DNA of 64,000 nucleotides, from NCBI RefSeq assembly GCF_900142625.1, contig NZ_FRBN01000019.1, forward strand, positions 1 to 64,000, given 5' to 3'. The stretch is from Roseovarius marisflavi (lineage in GTDB: Bacteria > Pseudomonadota > Alphaproteobacteria > Rhodobacterales > Rhodobacteraceae). The position numbers and the translations under genes are program-made. Shown piece after piece: positions 38,701 to 46,848 of this stretch. The stretch's first letter is position 1. Each line of letters opens with the position of its first letter. The notes under the pieces were generated by a model. The model did no database searches. It had not been told where the DNA came from and worked only from the letters and a program-made list of their open reading frames with translations.

Positions 38701-40310
38701 AATCGCGCGACGAGGCCGAGCGCGTGGCGCGCGAACCGATGAAGGATTACCTGCGCTCTGCGGCTGGTCTGATCAAGCAATATGCCTGGGCCTTTCCCGC
38801 CTTCAAGAAACCCGAAGGGGTCAGCAATCCGTTCGAGCTTGATCTTGGGTCGCTCTCCGAAGAGGAATTGGATGGCATCCTTGATTTCGCCTTTCTGCGG
38901 TATTTCGAGGACTCGGGCCTGTTCGGCACGGTCGAGGATTGCGTCGCGCGGGTTGAGGAACTCAAGCGGATCGGCGTGGACGAGGTTGCCTGTCTGATTG
39001 ATTACGGCATCCCGGTGCGTCAGGTTCTGGACGGGTTGCGCCCGCTGGCGCAGGTGCTTGAGCGAAGCAATCGCGTGGGCAGCATCCGTGAGGATGACTT
39101 TTCCATCGCAGCACAGATTTTACGCCATGGCGTGACGCATCTGCAGTGCACGCCGTCGATGGCGCGGATGATCGCGATGAATGACGAGGCGCGCCATGCG
39201 CTTGGGCGCATCAAGCATCTGATGCTCGGTGGAGAGCCTTTGCCCGGTGCGCTTATAGGTGAACTGGCGCAGATTTCCGGCGCTAGAATCGAGAATATGT
39301 ACGGGCCGACCGAAACCACGATCTGGTCCACCACCGCCCCTGCCGCCGCGGGCACAGGCGTGGCGCCGATCGGCACCCCGATTGCCAATACCCAGACCTA
39401 TGTTCTTGACGACACGATGCGTCCCGTGCCAGTTGGCGCGCCCGGCGAATTGTGGATTGGCGGCGACGGGGTGACGCGCGGCTATCTGCATCGCGATGAT
39501 CTGACCGCAGACCGGTTTCGCGCTGATCCCTTCCGCCCCGGCGGTCGGATTTACGGCACGGGCGATCTTGTGCGATGGCGCGCCGATGGGCAGATCGAGT
39601 TTATCGGGCGGGCCGACACGCAGGTCAAATTGCGCGGCTATCGAATCGAGCTTGGCGAGATTGAAAGCGCGCTGGAGGCCTGCGCCGGTGTCGATCAGGC
39701 GGCCGTTCTGGCGCGCGAAGACAGCCCCGGCGATACCCGCCTGGTGGCCTATCTGCGTGGCTCTGCCGAGATTGAGGCGCTCAAGCCACAGCTTGCGCGC
39801 GTTCTGCCCGCGCATATGGTGCCTGCGCATTTCGTGCGCCTTGATGCCTTTCCGCTGACGCCCAACCGCAAGGTGGACCGCAAGGCGCTTCCGGCGCCGA
39901 CGCTGGCACAGCCCGCGCCGCACACCATGGTCAGCTCTGCCGCATCGGGCAGCACCCTTGAGCGCGATATCGCAGCGATCTGGTCGCGCATTCTCGGCAT
40001 GGCGCAGATCGGCCCGCAGGACAGTTTCTTTGACCTTGGCGGGCACTCGCTTTTGGCGGTGCAGGCGCATCGCGAAATCCGACAGGAATTGGCGGCGAGC
40101 GCGTTGAGCATCACCGACATTTTCCGCTTTCCCAAGCTGGCGGCCCTGGCCGCGCGGGTGGCAGAGGCGCGCGGCGATGTCCCCGTTGGCGCTATTGTGA
40201 CGCCAGAACAGGCCAAGCCAACCGCGCCAGAGGTGCTTGGTGCGCGCGCCACCTCGCGGGCCGATGCGATGTCGCGGCGGCGCGCCATGCGTGCGGCGCG
40301 CCAAGGCTAG
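35724..40310 (+). CDS. NRPS: formyltransferase - degenerate condensation - adenylation with inserted luciferase-like monooxygenase - PCP
   Basis: The protein has 1528 residues. The N-terminal formyltransferase has the catalytic trio Asn91, His93 and Asp129 (NFHDGPLPRYAG, GGVDEG). About 310-520 resembles the C-terminal half of a condensation domain, without HHxxxDG. Adenylation follows: YTSGSTGRPKG near 675 and FDIS with Asp720. An FMN-dependent luciferase-like monooxygenase (about 755-1110, MupA/TIGR04020 type) is inserted, then adenylation resumes with YGPTET at 1193-1198, YGTGDL and NRKVDRKALP. PCP has Ser1442 in LGGHSL. No TE is present. The split pocket reads D720 I L Q1141 M1167 G M1192 I W1201 K, close to the published glycine code. 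It probably loads the PKS encoded upstream. GAGGAT precedes the ATG pair at 35724. Confidence 0.93.
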   Translation: MMLSALLIGNESLTLNCGEGWLERGHAITAVVTRNADVRAWAEAKGLPLMAPGAGLAEALSGVSFDWLLSIANLSVLPDSVLAGATRGAVNFHDGPLPRYAGLNAPVWALMQGEARHGITWHLIEGGVDEGRIIEQRLFDIAPDDTAFTLNAKCYGAALDSFDAVMDQLERGLPGAVAQDLDARSYFARADRPEAAAWLDFTKPASNLARLVRALDHGGYLNPLCMPRIMLGDQVVLVGRAEILAGETTAPETVLEVTKNHLSVATRDGALRLSDLRAGDGTAIDLVKLATPGMILSRDNTADDLTRIMADLAPNDGYWRGALRAMRPVILPLAAGDGAGVERRALDLAGNTLLGVAALWASRLAGEAGATLAYRGKAVSAAEQPGHTCPWVPLTLPEGNTLADLQTAMEAAFGRAESKGAFALDIFARDPGLDAGHRPNLGLRVEGSGLIPGTVLTLDLGPEPGLVYDPARLSPAMADLLAKRLEDLGRAAPDSTIGDLPPLPEGEHRLVTQSWNRTARTYDPLPLHKMIEARAARTPDTTALVFEDQALTHAELEARANRAAHVLRQMGVGPGVLVGLCLPRSADMIVAALAIWKAGGAYVPMDPAYPAERLALYLEDSGAPVVITHASLAPTLPKTGAEVLCLDNDPRLERAPATAPEGGAGVDDLAYVIYTSGSTGRPKGVMVEHRNVANFFAGMDERIAHDPPGVWLAVTSLNFDISVLELFYALARGFKLVLSGDETRALVSSGHLATSDRGMEFSLYYWGNDDGTGRDKYKSLLEGAQFADTHGFCAVWTPERHFHAFGGPYPNPSVTGAAVAAVTQNIGVRAGSCVAPLHHPARIAEEWAVIDNLTNGRAGLAIASGWQPDDFVLRPENTPPDNKPAMFDAIRDLRKLWKGEAVEYPRADGSLHSVVTQPRPVSKDVPIWVTTAGNPATWKEAGAHGANVLTHLLGQSVSEVHQKIGLYHAALREAGHDPADFTVTLMLHTYVAQSRDEAERVAREPMKDYLRSAAGLIKQYAWAFPAFKKPEGVSNPFELDLGSLSEEELDGILDFAFLRYFEDSGLFGTVEDCVARVEELKRIGVDEVACLIDYGIPVRQVLDGLRPLAQVLERSNRVGSIREDDFSIAAQILRHGVTHLQCTPSMARMIAMNDEARHALGRIKHLMLGGEPLPGALIGELAQISGARIENMYGPTETTIWSTTAPAAAGTGVAPIGTPIANTQTYVLDDTMRPVPVGAPGELWIGGDGVTRGYLHRDDLTADRFRADPFRPGGRIYGTGDLVRWRADGQIEFIGRADTQVKLRGYRIELGEIESALEACAGVDQAAVLAREDSPGDTRLVAYLRGSAEIEALKPQLARVLPAHMVPAHFVRLDAFPLTPNRKVDRKALPAPTLAQPAPHTMVSSAASGSTLERDIAAIWSRILGMAQIGPQDSFFDLGGHSLLAVQAHREIRQELAASALSITDIFRFPKLAALAARVAEARGDVPVGAIVTPEQAKPTAPEVLGARATSRADAMSRRRAMRAARQG

Positions 40311-40314
40311 GGCG

Positions 40315-40962
40315 GTGCTGGTCTCCGCGTTACGTGCGGTCCTGCCGCCGGGTGTCGCGCTTGGCAGCGCCGATCCCACCGCGCCCGAGACCGGGCTTTG
40401 GCCCGGAGAAAGCGCCGCGATGCGCCGCGCCATCCCTTCCCGGCGGCGCGAATTTGCCGCCGGCCGACGCGCGGCACGTGATGCCATGGCCACGTTTGAC
40501 GTGCCCGGCACCGCAATTTTTCCCGGCCCGGATCGTGCGCCGATCTGGCCCGACGGGATCACTGGCAGCATCAGCCATGGCGGCGGCACCTGCCTTGCCC
40601 TGGTGGCGCGGCGGGGTGCGATCACCGGCCTTGGGATTGATATTGAACCGGCAGAGGTATTGCCAGCGGACATGGTTGAGACGGTCTGCACCGGGCCGGA
40701 ACGCGCAGCGGTCAAGGATCATGACCTTATGGGCCGGGTGATCTTTTGCGCAAAAGAGGCTGCCTATAAGGCGCAATATCCGCTCAGCCGCGAGATGCTT
40801 GAGTTTCACGATCTGGAAACCGGCATCGACCTTGACAAGAGGCAGTTCGAGGCGCGGTTCACGCGCGCTTGCCCGCCCTTTCAGGCGGGCGCGCGGATGG
40901 TCGGCCGCATCGTCATCGCCCAGGGCCTTGTCGCGGCCGTTGTGGTGCTGTCCGCGCCGTGA
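40315..40962 (+). CDS. 4'-Phosphopantetheinyl transferase (EntD/Sfp type)
   Basis: This enzyme transfers phosphopantetheine from CoA to the active serines of carrier proteins. The 215-residue product has the two hallmarks: GLGIDIEP (magnesium ligands) around residue 105 and FCAKEAAYKA around residue 145. SRRREFAAGRRAA near residue 40 and SISHGGG also fit the EntD subgroup. It starts with GTG 4 nt after the NRPS stop, preceded by AGGG. It is therefore very probably dedicated to Ser1801 of the PKS and Ser1442 of the NRPS. Confidence 0.9.
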   Translation: MLVSALRAVLPPGVALGSADPTAPETGLWPGESAAMRRAIPSRRREFAAGRRAARDAMATFDVPGTAIFPGPDRAPIWPDGITGSISHGGGTCLALVARRGAITGLGIDIEPAEVLPADMVETVCTGPERAAVKDHDLMGRVIFCAKEAAYKAQYPLSREMLEFHDLETGIDLDKRQFEARFTRACPPFQAGARMVGRIVIAQGLVAAVVVLSAP

Positions 40963-41183
40963 AGCCGCCCAAGAACAGAGTGTTTCCATTCCCGGTCAAA
41001 TAAACTGTGGCGGGATTGTGGCCAAATCGCTAAATTAAGGCGAAGATTAGACAAAAATCTGTCAGGGCCGTTTGGGGGCATTCGGTCGGCAGGGTGTTTG
41101 AGGTGGGCATTGCCCCCGGCACTTGGCCGATGTTTACGCACCTCGGGCGGTTTTTCGTTTCAAACGACGCTGAAAGGTGGATG

Positions 41184-42476
41184 ATGGGTTCGATCCAATC
41201 CTTACCCGGTTTATTTCGCATGCTACGCCGCAGGATCTGGCTTATTGCATTTGTGACGCTGGCCGGGTGCGTCGGTGCGGTGTTTTTCGCGCTCAATCAA
41301 CCACGTGCCTTCGAGGCAACGGCGGTCATCCAGATTGAAACCCCGCAAGTGGGCCGCGATATCACCGGACGCGTCGTGCCGACGGATGCGATGCAACGGC
41401 TGCAATTGATCGAACAGCGGCTGATGGCCCGCGACAACCTGATCAAGGTGATCGACGAGCATGCGCTTTTTGCCAAAGCCCAAAACATGCCGCTGACGCA
41501 AAAGATCTATGACCTGCGGATTTCGACACGGATCGAACAGATTTCCGTCGGGCTTCAGGGTGTGGCCACAATCCCCTCGGGGCTAAGCGTCACGGTGCGC
41601 CTTGATGATCCGCAAAAGGCCGCCGATATTGCCAATGAATTTGTCGATACCGTACTCACTCAGAACCGCGAACGCCGCCTGGCGCTTGTGCGCGAAACCC
41701 TCGGATTTTATAGCGCGGAAGAGGCCAGCGTCAGCGAACAGATCGGCGATATTGAGGCCCAGATCGCGGAATTCAAGCGCGCCAATGCCGATGCTCTGCC
41801 GACCAGTGTTGGTGCGGCGCGCACGCAATTGAACATGCTGAATGAAACCATGCTGGAGATTGACCGCCAGATCATCGCGCTTGAAACCGACAGTTCGCGC
41901 CAACGCCAAGCGGTGTTCGCGCGCCAGGTCGAGCAGCTTACCGATCAGCGCAACCTTGTGGGGGAGCGCATCGCCCGGATCGAAGAGGCGATTGCCGCCG
42001 CCCCGCGGGTCGAGCGCGAATTGGGCGCTCTGGTGCGCAAGCAGACCCAGTTGCAGGAGCAGTTCAACACCATCACCCGCAACCGCGTTGAGGCCGAAAT
42101 GTCGAGTGTTCTGGAAAACCGCCAGCAGCAAGAACGCTTCGAAATTCTGGAAACCGCGATTCCGCCTGCTATTCCGGTCTCGACCAGCCGCAAAAAGCTT
42201 GCGCTCGCGGGCAGTGTGGCCAGCCTTCTTGTTGGGCTTGGCCTTGCGTTCCTGCTTGAGATCATGAATCCGGCGTTGCGCACCGCCGCGCAGCTTGAGC
42301 AAGAGCTAGACATCAGCCCGGTGGTGACAATTCCGGTCGTGCGTCTGCGTCACGAGCGGCGCAAGCAGGCGGCAAAAGCGATTGGCGCTTTTATCCTTGC
42401 CTTGATCAGCCTGCCCTTGATCTTGCGCTTTATCCACGAGCGGGTCATCCCGCTTCGGATCCTGGGCAATCAGTAA
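41184..42476 (+). CDS. Polysaccharide chain-length determinant / Wzz-type co-polymerase
   Basis: The 430-residue protein has one N-terminal transmembrane helix (about 17-38), a long coiled-coil periplasmic region rich in Glu/Gln/Arg, and a proline-containing IPPAIPVSTSRKK stretch before a second helix near 350. A further hydrophobic helix lies near 400-416. Wzz/GumC proteins set polymer length. It lacks a kinase domain; the kinase is encoded separately and convergently, overlapping by 7 nt. Start chosen at 41184 after AAAGG; 41181 is equally possible and 41094 is not supported. An upstream 221-bp gap after the PPTase gene suggests its own promoter. Confidence 0.85.
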   Translation: MGSIQSLPGLFRMLRRRIWLIAFVTLAGCVGAVFFALNQPRAFEATAVIQIETPQVGRDITGRVVPTDAMQRLQLIEQRLMARDNLIKVIDEHALFAKAQNMPLTQKIYDLRISTRIEQISVGLQGVATIPSGLSVTVRLDDPQKAADIANEFVDTVLTQNRERRLALVRETLGFYSAEEASVSEQIGDIEAQIAEFKRANADALPTSVGAARTQLNMLNETMLEIDRQIIALETDSSRQRQAVFARQVEQLTDQRNLVGERIARIEEAIAAAPRVERELGALVRKQTQLQEQFNTITRNRVEAEMSSVLENRQQQERFEILETAIPPAIPVSTSRKKLALAGSVASLLVGLGLAFLLEIMNPALRTAAQLEQELDISPVVTIPVVRLRHERRKQAAKAIGAFILALISLPLILRFIHERVIPLRILGNQ

Positions 42477-43582
42477 CCGTATTTCGCGATGTCACCATCT
42501 TCGGCGCGGTTCATCACCACCCCAAGCAGCGGGGTCTCTGCGCCAAAGCGGCGTTTGACATCGCGCACCTCCTGGGCCGTGCTGCGCCCGCCGCCGATCA
42601 CCAAAAGCACCCCGTCGAATTGCGGGCGGAACCCGAGAGCATCGTCATAGTAAAGCGCGGGCGGCATGTCGAACAGCACGACATCGGGGCGCAGGCGGGC
42701 ATAAAGATTGTCAAGCACCTCGCCGGTCCGGGGCGCCTGCAAAAGTTCGGCGGCATAGGATTCGACGCGATCATTCAGGCCAAAGGCAAGGTTCTCGCCA
42801 ATATTCAGCGCATTTTCGGCGGGGCGGACAAACTGTTGTTCAAGCGAGGTATCGCCCTTCAGAAAGGACGCAATCGGCCCCGGCGCAGACAGGCCGAGGG
42901 TACGCGCAAGCGACGGGCGGCGCAGATCAAGATCCATAAGCACGGTATGCACGCTTGGCTGACGCGAGAGGCTAATCGCGAGATTGGCGGCGACGAAAGA
43001 CTTGCCGCAATCCGGCGTCGGCGAGGTGATCGCAACGCGATGCCACCCCTTCGCGCGCAGGGCGGCCAAAAGCTTGGTGCGCAGCACGTCAAAGGCCACG
43101 TGAGCGGGGTCTTCGCGCGTGGCAGTGATCAGGCGGTTGCGCGTCAGATGTCTGGCGTCAAGCGGCACGGACCGCAGGTTTGGCCAGAGCAGAGGTAACG
43201 GCGCAGGCACCTCATCGACCGCGTCTTCTGGTGCCTGTTCGACAGGGCCATTGACCACGGCAACCTCTGGCACAGGGACGACGATAACCTCTGACTCGTC
43301 TTCGGCCGCATCTGCAACGTTCGGTGCGTCTTCGACGTCAGGCTCAGGCTCAGGCTCAGGCAGTTGCCCGTCGGCCTCTGCCACAAGCGGTTTTTCATCG
43401 AGCGGCGGCGCGATCATCTCGGGGCTCAGCGCAAAGGGCGCCTCGTCGGCCTCTTGCGTGGCTTCATCGGCCTCGGGCGACAGGATATCCTCTTGATCCG
43501 GACTATGGGAGTGAGGGTTTTCCAGGGCATCACGGCGCGCGGCGCGGCGGCGCATGTGGGCCTCATAGCGCGACAGTTTCAT
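42470..43582 (-). CDS. Bacterial tyrosine kinase / CpsD-CapB-like ATPase
   Basis: The 370-residue cytoplasmic P-loop protein has Walker A SPTPDCGKS at 187-195, Walker A' VLMDLDLRRP and Walker B VVLFDMPP. Such kinases phosphorylate themselves and control polymerisation together with a Wzz partner, here the convergent 41184 gene. The C-terminus has only two tyrosines (AKYGY), so the usual Tyr cluster is minimal. Residues about 20-130 are a Pro/Glu/Asp-rich, probably disordered linker. ATG 43582 follows GGGGA; a GTG at 43630 with GGAG is a real alternative. A 181-bp gap separates it from the fused dehydrogenase gene. Confidence 0.85.
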   Translation of the reverse strand: MKLSRYEAHMRRRAARRDALENPHSHSPDQEDILSPEADEATQEADEAPFALSPEMIAPPLDEKPLVAEADGQLPEPEPEPDVEDAPNVADAAEDESEVIVVPVPEVAVVNGPVEQAPEDAVDEVPAPLPLLWPNLRSVPLDARHLTRNRLITATREDPAHVAFDVLRTKLLAALRAKGWHRVAITSPTPDCGKSFVAANLAISLSRQPSVHTVLMDLDLRRPSLARTLGLSAPGPIASFLKGDTSLEQQFVRPAENALNIGENLAFGLNDRVESYAAELLQAPRTGEVLDNLYARLRPDVVLFDMPPALYYDDALGFRPQFDGVLLVIGGGRSTAQEVRDVKRRFGAETPLLGVVMNRAEDGDIAKYGY

Positions 43583-43763
43583 GGCGCCATCCCCCGACAG
43601 CGCCCAAAGCGAAGTGGCGCGCCAAGGCACGTGATCTCCGCCAACCTGAAAAGGCCCTGCTCAGCCATTTGAAATTCCTTTGCCTGCCCGATCAGGTAGA
43701 CAGGATAAATCCGGCGACAATGCGACCGAAAAAGAGAGATTGTATGCCCCTTGCAGGGGAGCC

Positions 43764-45869
43764 TCAGAAGCCCATCAAATTGGCCTCATCCACCGCCTTT
43801 TGCAAAAAACCCTCGTGATCGGATATCGGCGCCCAGCCCAGAACCGATTTCGGCTGACTGTTGTCAAACGGCGAAAAATGCGCCCGCGATTTCCAGTCAC
43901 GCAAAGAGGCCCGGATCACGCCGGGGCGGCGCAGGGCATAGGTTTTCAGCGCCGATTTCACCGCATCCGCCGCCCAAAGCGCGGTCAGGTTGCCCGATGT
44001 GACGCGAATGCGCGCACCAAGGCGATTGTGAATGGCGTCGAAATAGGCGCGCGCCGACAGCTGAACGTCGCCGACAAGATTGAACGACTGACCAAGGGCC
44101 GCGTCCTGTTCGCCCATACGAATAAGCCCATCGGACACATCGCCGATCATTACAAACGGCAAAGGGTTGTTGCCCGGTCCCCAGATCCGAACCGCACCTG
44201 CCCCATGCCAGCGGCCAATCCCCCAATGTTGCAGAGGCCCCCCGCGCCCGACCACGATACCGGGGCGCGCGATGCAAAGGGGCAGCCCCTCGTTGCGGTG
44301 CATCGCCCAAAGCCGCGCCTCGCATTCCGCCTTGGAGCGGGCATAGAGGTTACGATCCCTCATATCGGCGGCAAAGCCGGTCGCTTCGGTGATCCGTTGG
44401 GCCGGGTCGGACATATCATAAGAGGCAATCGTGCCGGTATAGACAAAGCGTTTGACCCCCGCCGCAAGCGCCGCACGCGCGATCCGGTCAGACACCGCCA
44501 CGTCGTTTTCAAGACAGTCCTCCCAGGTCGTGCCAAGGGCGCGGGCAAGGTTGAAGACTACGTCGATCCCCTCCATCGCGGCGACAAGCCCGGCCTCGTC
44601 ATTGAGCGAGACAGGACAGGTTTCGACCTGCTCGGCAAGATCGGCAAAGGGGCCATGCGCACCGCGCGACAGCACCCGCACATCACGCCCCTGCGCGACC
44701 AGAGCACGGGTCAGATCGCGGCCCAGGAACCCGGTGCCGCCAATGACCAAAGCGGTGGGTTTGGGCGCCCGACGCGGGGCGGGGAAAACCCTTGTTTCGC
44801 GGCCCTGATCGGGCATCAGGGCAATCGTCGCATCAATCGCGCGCATCACCGATCCCGCCGCCGCCCCGTCAAAGCGCGCGTCCATTGGGGTATTGGTGCG
44901 AATAGCGTCGTAAAACCCGGCAAACAGCCCCTGAAAACTAAGCGCGTAGGGCGATTTGCGGTTGAGCGAGGTAAATTGCCGAGCGGCGTTCACCGTGCCT
45001 TCGCGCCAATGCTCCCAGCCGGCGGCCATCTGCCGCGTAAGCGGGTTCAGCACAAGATCGGCGGTGTTTTCATGCGCCAGCGTCAGAACATCCGCCGCGT
45101 AATCAAGCCGCGCGACCCCCGATGATCCGCGCACCGTCAGAGACCGGTCATCCAGCGTTTCCACCAGTTGCAGGTTGAACGCGATATCCACATCCCCCGC
45201 CCGCGCCGTGATCCGCCAGCTTTGCGGGCGCGTCCCGCTTCCGGGCAGATCAATCGGCTTGCCAAGGCTCAGCCCCGTTACCGTGACCGGGCCGAAAAGG
45301 TCATGCGCAAAGGCAAAAAGATGCGGGCCCAGTTCGAGGATAAGATTGCGCGGCTCGCGCAGCATCCAGAGGCCAAACGGCCCCGAGCGCAGCGGCGCCA
45401 GCGGGAACGACCAGGTGATCTCGGCACTCGACAAACACCCCAGATCGCCCGCCGCGATTTTGCGCTTGAGGCGGGCATAGGCGGGCAGCCCCATGAAATT
45501 ATGCCCGGCGGCGAAATGGCGGCCCGAGGCCTTTGCGGCGGCGTTGATCTCGGCCACCTCATCGCCCGAAAGGGCCACGGGTTTTTCCACCAGAACATGC
45601 AGACCAGCGGCAAGACAAGTCTTGGCCAGGGCGCCGTGGCTTTGCGGCGGGGTCAGGATATGCACGGCCTCAACCGCGCCCGAAGCGATCAAATCCTCGA
45701 CCGAGCCAAAGGCGCGCGCACCATGCGCCGAGGCAAGCGCTTCGGCCGCGCCGCGCGAGACGTCACAGACCGCCGCCAGCCGCACGCCGGGCGTGGCGCG
45801 CAAAGCATCGGCATGCCAGCCCGCGATATAGCCCGCCCCGATCAACCCGACCTTGATATCACTGGCCAT
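43764..45869 (-). CDS. Fusion of Gfo/Idh/MocA oxidoreductase and NAD-dependent epimerase/dehydratase
   Basis: This 701-residue two-domain protein has an N-terminal Gfo/Idh/MocA half (1 to about 365) with GLIGAGYIAG at residues 8-17 and the VEKPVALS motif. The second half is an extended SDR with VIGGTGFLG at about 371-380 and an active-site YARSK. Both halves look catalytically complete. It should oxidise and epimerise or dehydrate a nucleotide sugar used for the polymer. The neighbouring 48089/49045 genes encode the same two families as separate proteins. It is the last gene of a five-gene minus-strand operon, 13 nt after the GT2 gene. Confidence 0.88.
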   Translation of the reverse strand: MASDIKVGLIGAGYIAGWHADALRATPGVRLAAVCDVSRGAAEALASAHGARAFGSVEDLIASGAVEAVHILTPPQSHGALAKTCLAAGLHVLVEKPVALSGDEVAEINAAAKASGRHFAAGHNFMGLPAYARLKRKIAAGDLGCLSSAEITWSFPLAPLRSGPFGLWMLREPRNLILELGPHLFAFAHDLFGPVTVTGLSLGKPIDLPGSGTRPQSWRITARAGDVDIAFNLQLVETLDDRSLTVRGSSGVARLDYAADVLTLAHENTADLVLNPLTRQMAAGWEHWREGTVNAARQFTSLNRKSPYALSFQGLFAGFYDAIRTNTPMDARFDGAAAGSVMRAIDATIALMPDQGRETRVFPAPRRAPKPTALVIGGTGFLGRDLTRALVAQGRDVRVLSRGAHGPFADLAEQVETCPVSLNDEAGLVAAMEGIDVVFNLARALGTTWEDCLENDVAVSDRIARAALAAGVKRFVYTGTIASYDMSDPAQRITEATGFAADMRDRNLYARSKAECEARLWAMHRNEGLPLCIARPGIVVGRGGPLQHWGIGRWHGAGAVRIWGPGNNPLPFVMIGDVSDGLIRMGEQDAALGQSFNLVGDVQLSARAYFDAIHNRLGARIRVTSGNLTALWAADAVKSALKTYALRRPGVIRASLRDWKSRAHFSPFDNSQPKSVLGWAPISDHEGFLQKAVDEANLMGF

Positions 45870-45882
45870 GAAGCCCCCTCTT

Positions 45883-46848
45883 TCACTTGTACTCGATGAT
45901 CCGCATCGCCTGTCCGCGCCATTTGCGCAGGTGATAGGTCAGCATGCCGATCAGGTTTGGAAATTTCGATAAGCTCAGGAAAACCGAATGGTGCAGCGCG
46001 GTTCGTGTGGCCATGCCTTCGCGGCGCAACCCCTGAACGGTGCGCAGATAGGACAGGACATAGAGCGCCAGTGCAGCCGCCAAGAGCGGCCAGAACACCA
46101 GCCCCAATAGCGCCAAAACCGGCAAAACCGCGCCGTAAAGCCAGACCCGGCGCCGTTCGCGGGTAAAGTACTCTGGGTGCAGATCGCCGACCTGCGCAAA
46201 GCCATGGCCAGAGCGTACCGCGCGTTGCCACCATTGGCCAAAGCGCGTCATATCTGCGTCGTGCCGCGTCATCGCGAGAGGCAGGCGCACAAGCCGCCAA
46301 CCGGCCTTGCGCAGGCGCGTGCAAAACTCGTCATCCTCGGCGGCGATCACCGTCGGGTCAAACCCGCCAACGCCCGCAAAGGCCGATGTGCGCACCATCA
46401 TATCGCCGCCACAGGCCATGATCTCACCTGCCGGGCGGTGCCATTCGTGATCGCAAAGCGCGTTATAAACGCTGCGTTCGGGGTAAAGCTCGGAGCGCCA
46501 GCCGGTGACAAGGCCAAGGTCAGGGTCGTCCTGCAAGGCGCGCGCGCCCGCCGCGATCCAGCCCGGCACAACCGCGCAATCGCCATCGACGAATTGCACC
46601 GCATCGGGCATATCCCCCGCCAATGCCGCCACCCCGGCAGAGCGCGCACGCGCCGCCGTAAAGGGCGTCGCAGGGTCAAGTTCCACCACCTCGGCCCCTG
46701 CCGCCCGCGCCGCCGCGACGCTATTGTCGCGCGACCCGCTATCGACATAGATCAGCCGCAGGCCCTGGCCCGAAAGCGAGGCAAGACAGCGTTCAAGCCG
46801 CGCGCCCTCGTTGCGCCCGATGATCACGGCGGCGATCGACAGGCTCAT
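45883..46848 (-). CDS. Glycosyltransferase, GT2 family, membrane-associated
   Basis: The 321-residue protein begins MSLSIAAVIIGRNEGARLER. It has VDSGSRDNS, FVDGDC (DxD), and AAEDDEFCTRLRKAGWRL in the acceptor region. Two C-terminal hydrophobic helices around residues 245-285 should anchor it to the inner membrane. Its ATG overlaps the stop of the upstream GT4 gene by 4 nt. A longer frame to 46920 lies inside that gene and is not used. Confidence 0.87.
   Translation of the reverse strand: MSLSIAAVIIGRNEGARLERCLASLSGQGLRLIYVDSGSRDNSVAAARAAGAEVVELDPATPFTAARARSAGVAALAGDMPDAVQFVDGDCAVVPGWIAAGARALQDDPDLGLVTGWRSELYPERSVYNALCDHEWHRPAGEIMACGGDMMVRTSAFAGVGGFDPTVIAAEDDEFCTRLRKAGWRLVRLPLAMTRHDADMTRFGQWWQRAVRSGHGFAQVGDLHPEYFTRERRRVWLYGAVLPVLALLGLVFWPLLAAALALYVLSYLRTVQGLRREGMATRTALHHSVFLSLSKFPNLIGMLTYHLRKWRGQAMRIIEYK

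Noticed and set aside
41030-41055. TTAA-rich stretch as a CtrA box upstream of the chain-length gene
   Set aside because: The spacing between the half sites does not match TTAA-N7-TTAA.
43680-45125. 481-codon plus-strand frame opposite the fused dehydrogenase gene
   Set aside because: Product is Arg/His/Pro-rich without domains; the minus-strand protein is fully recognisable.
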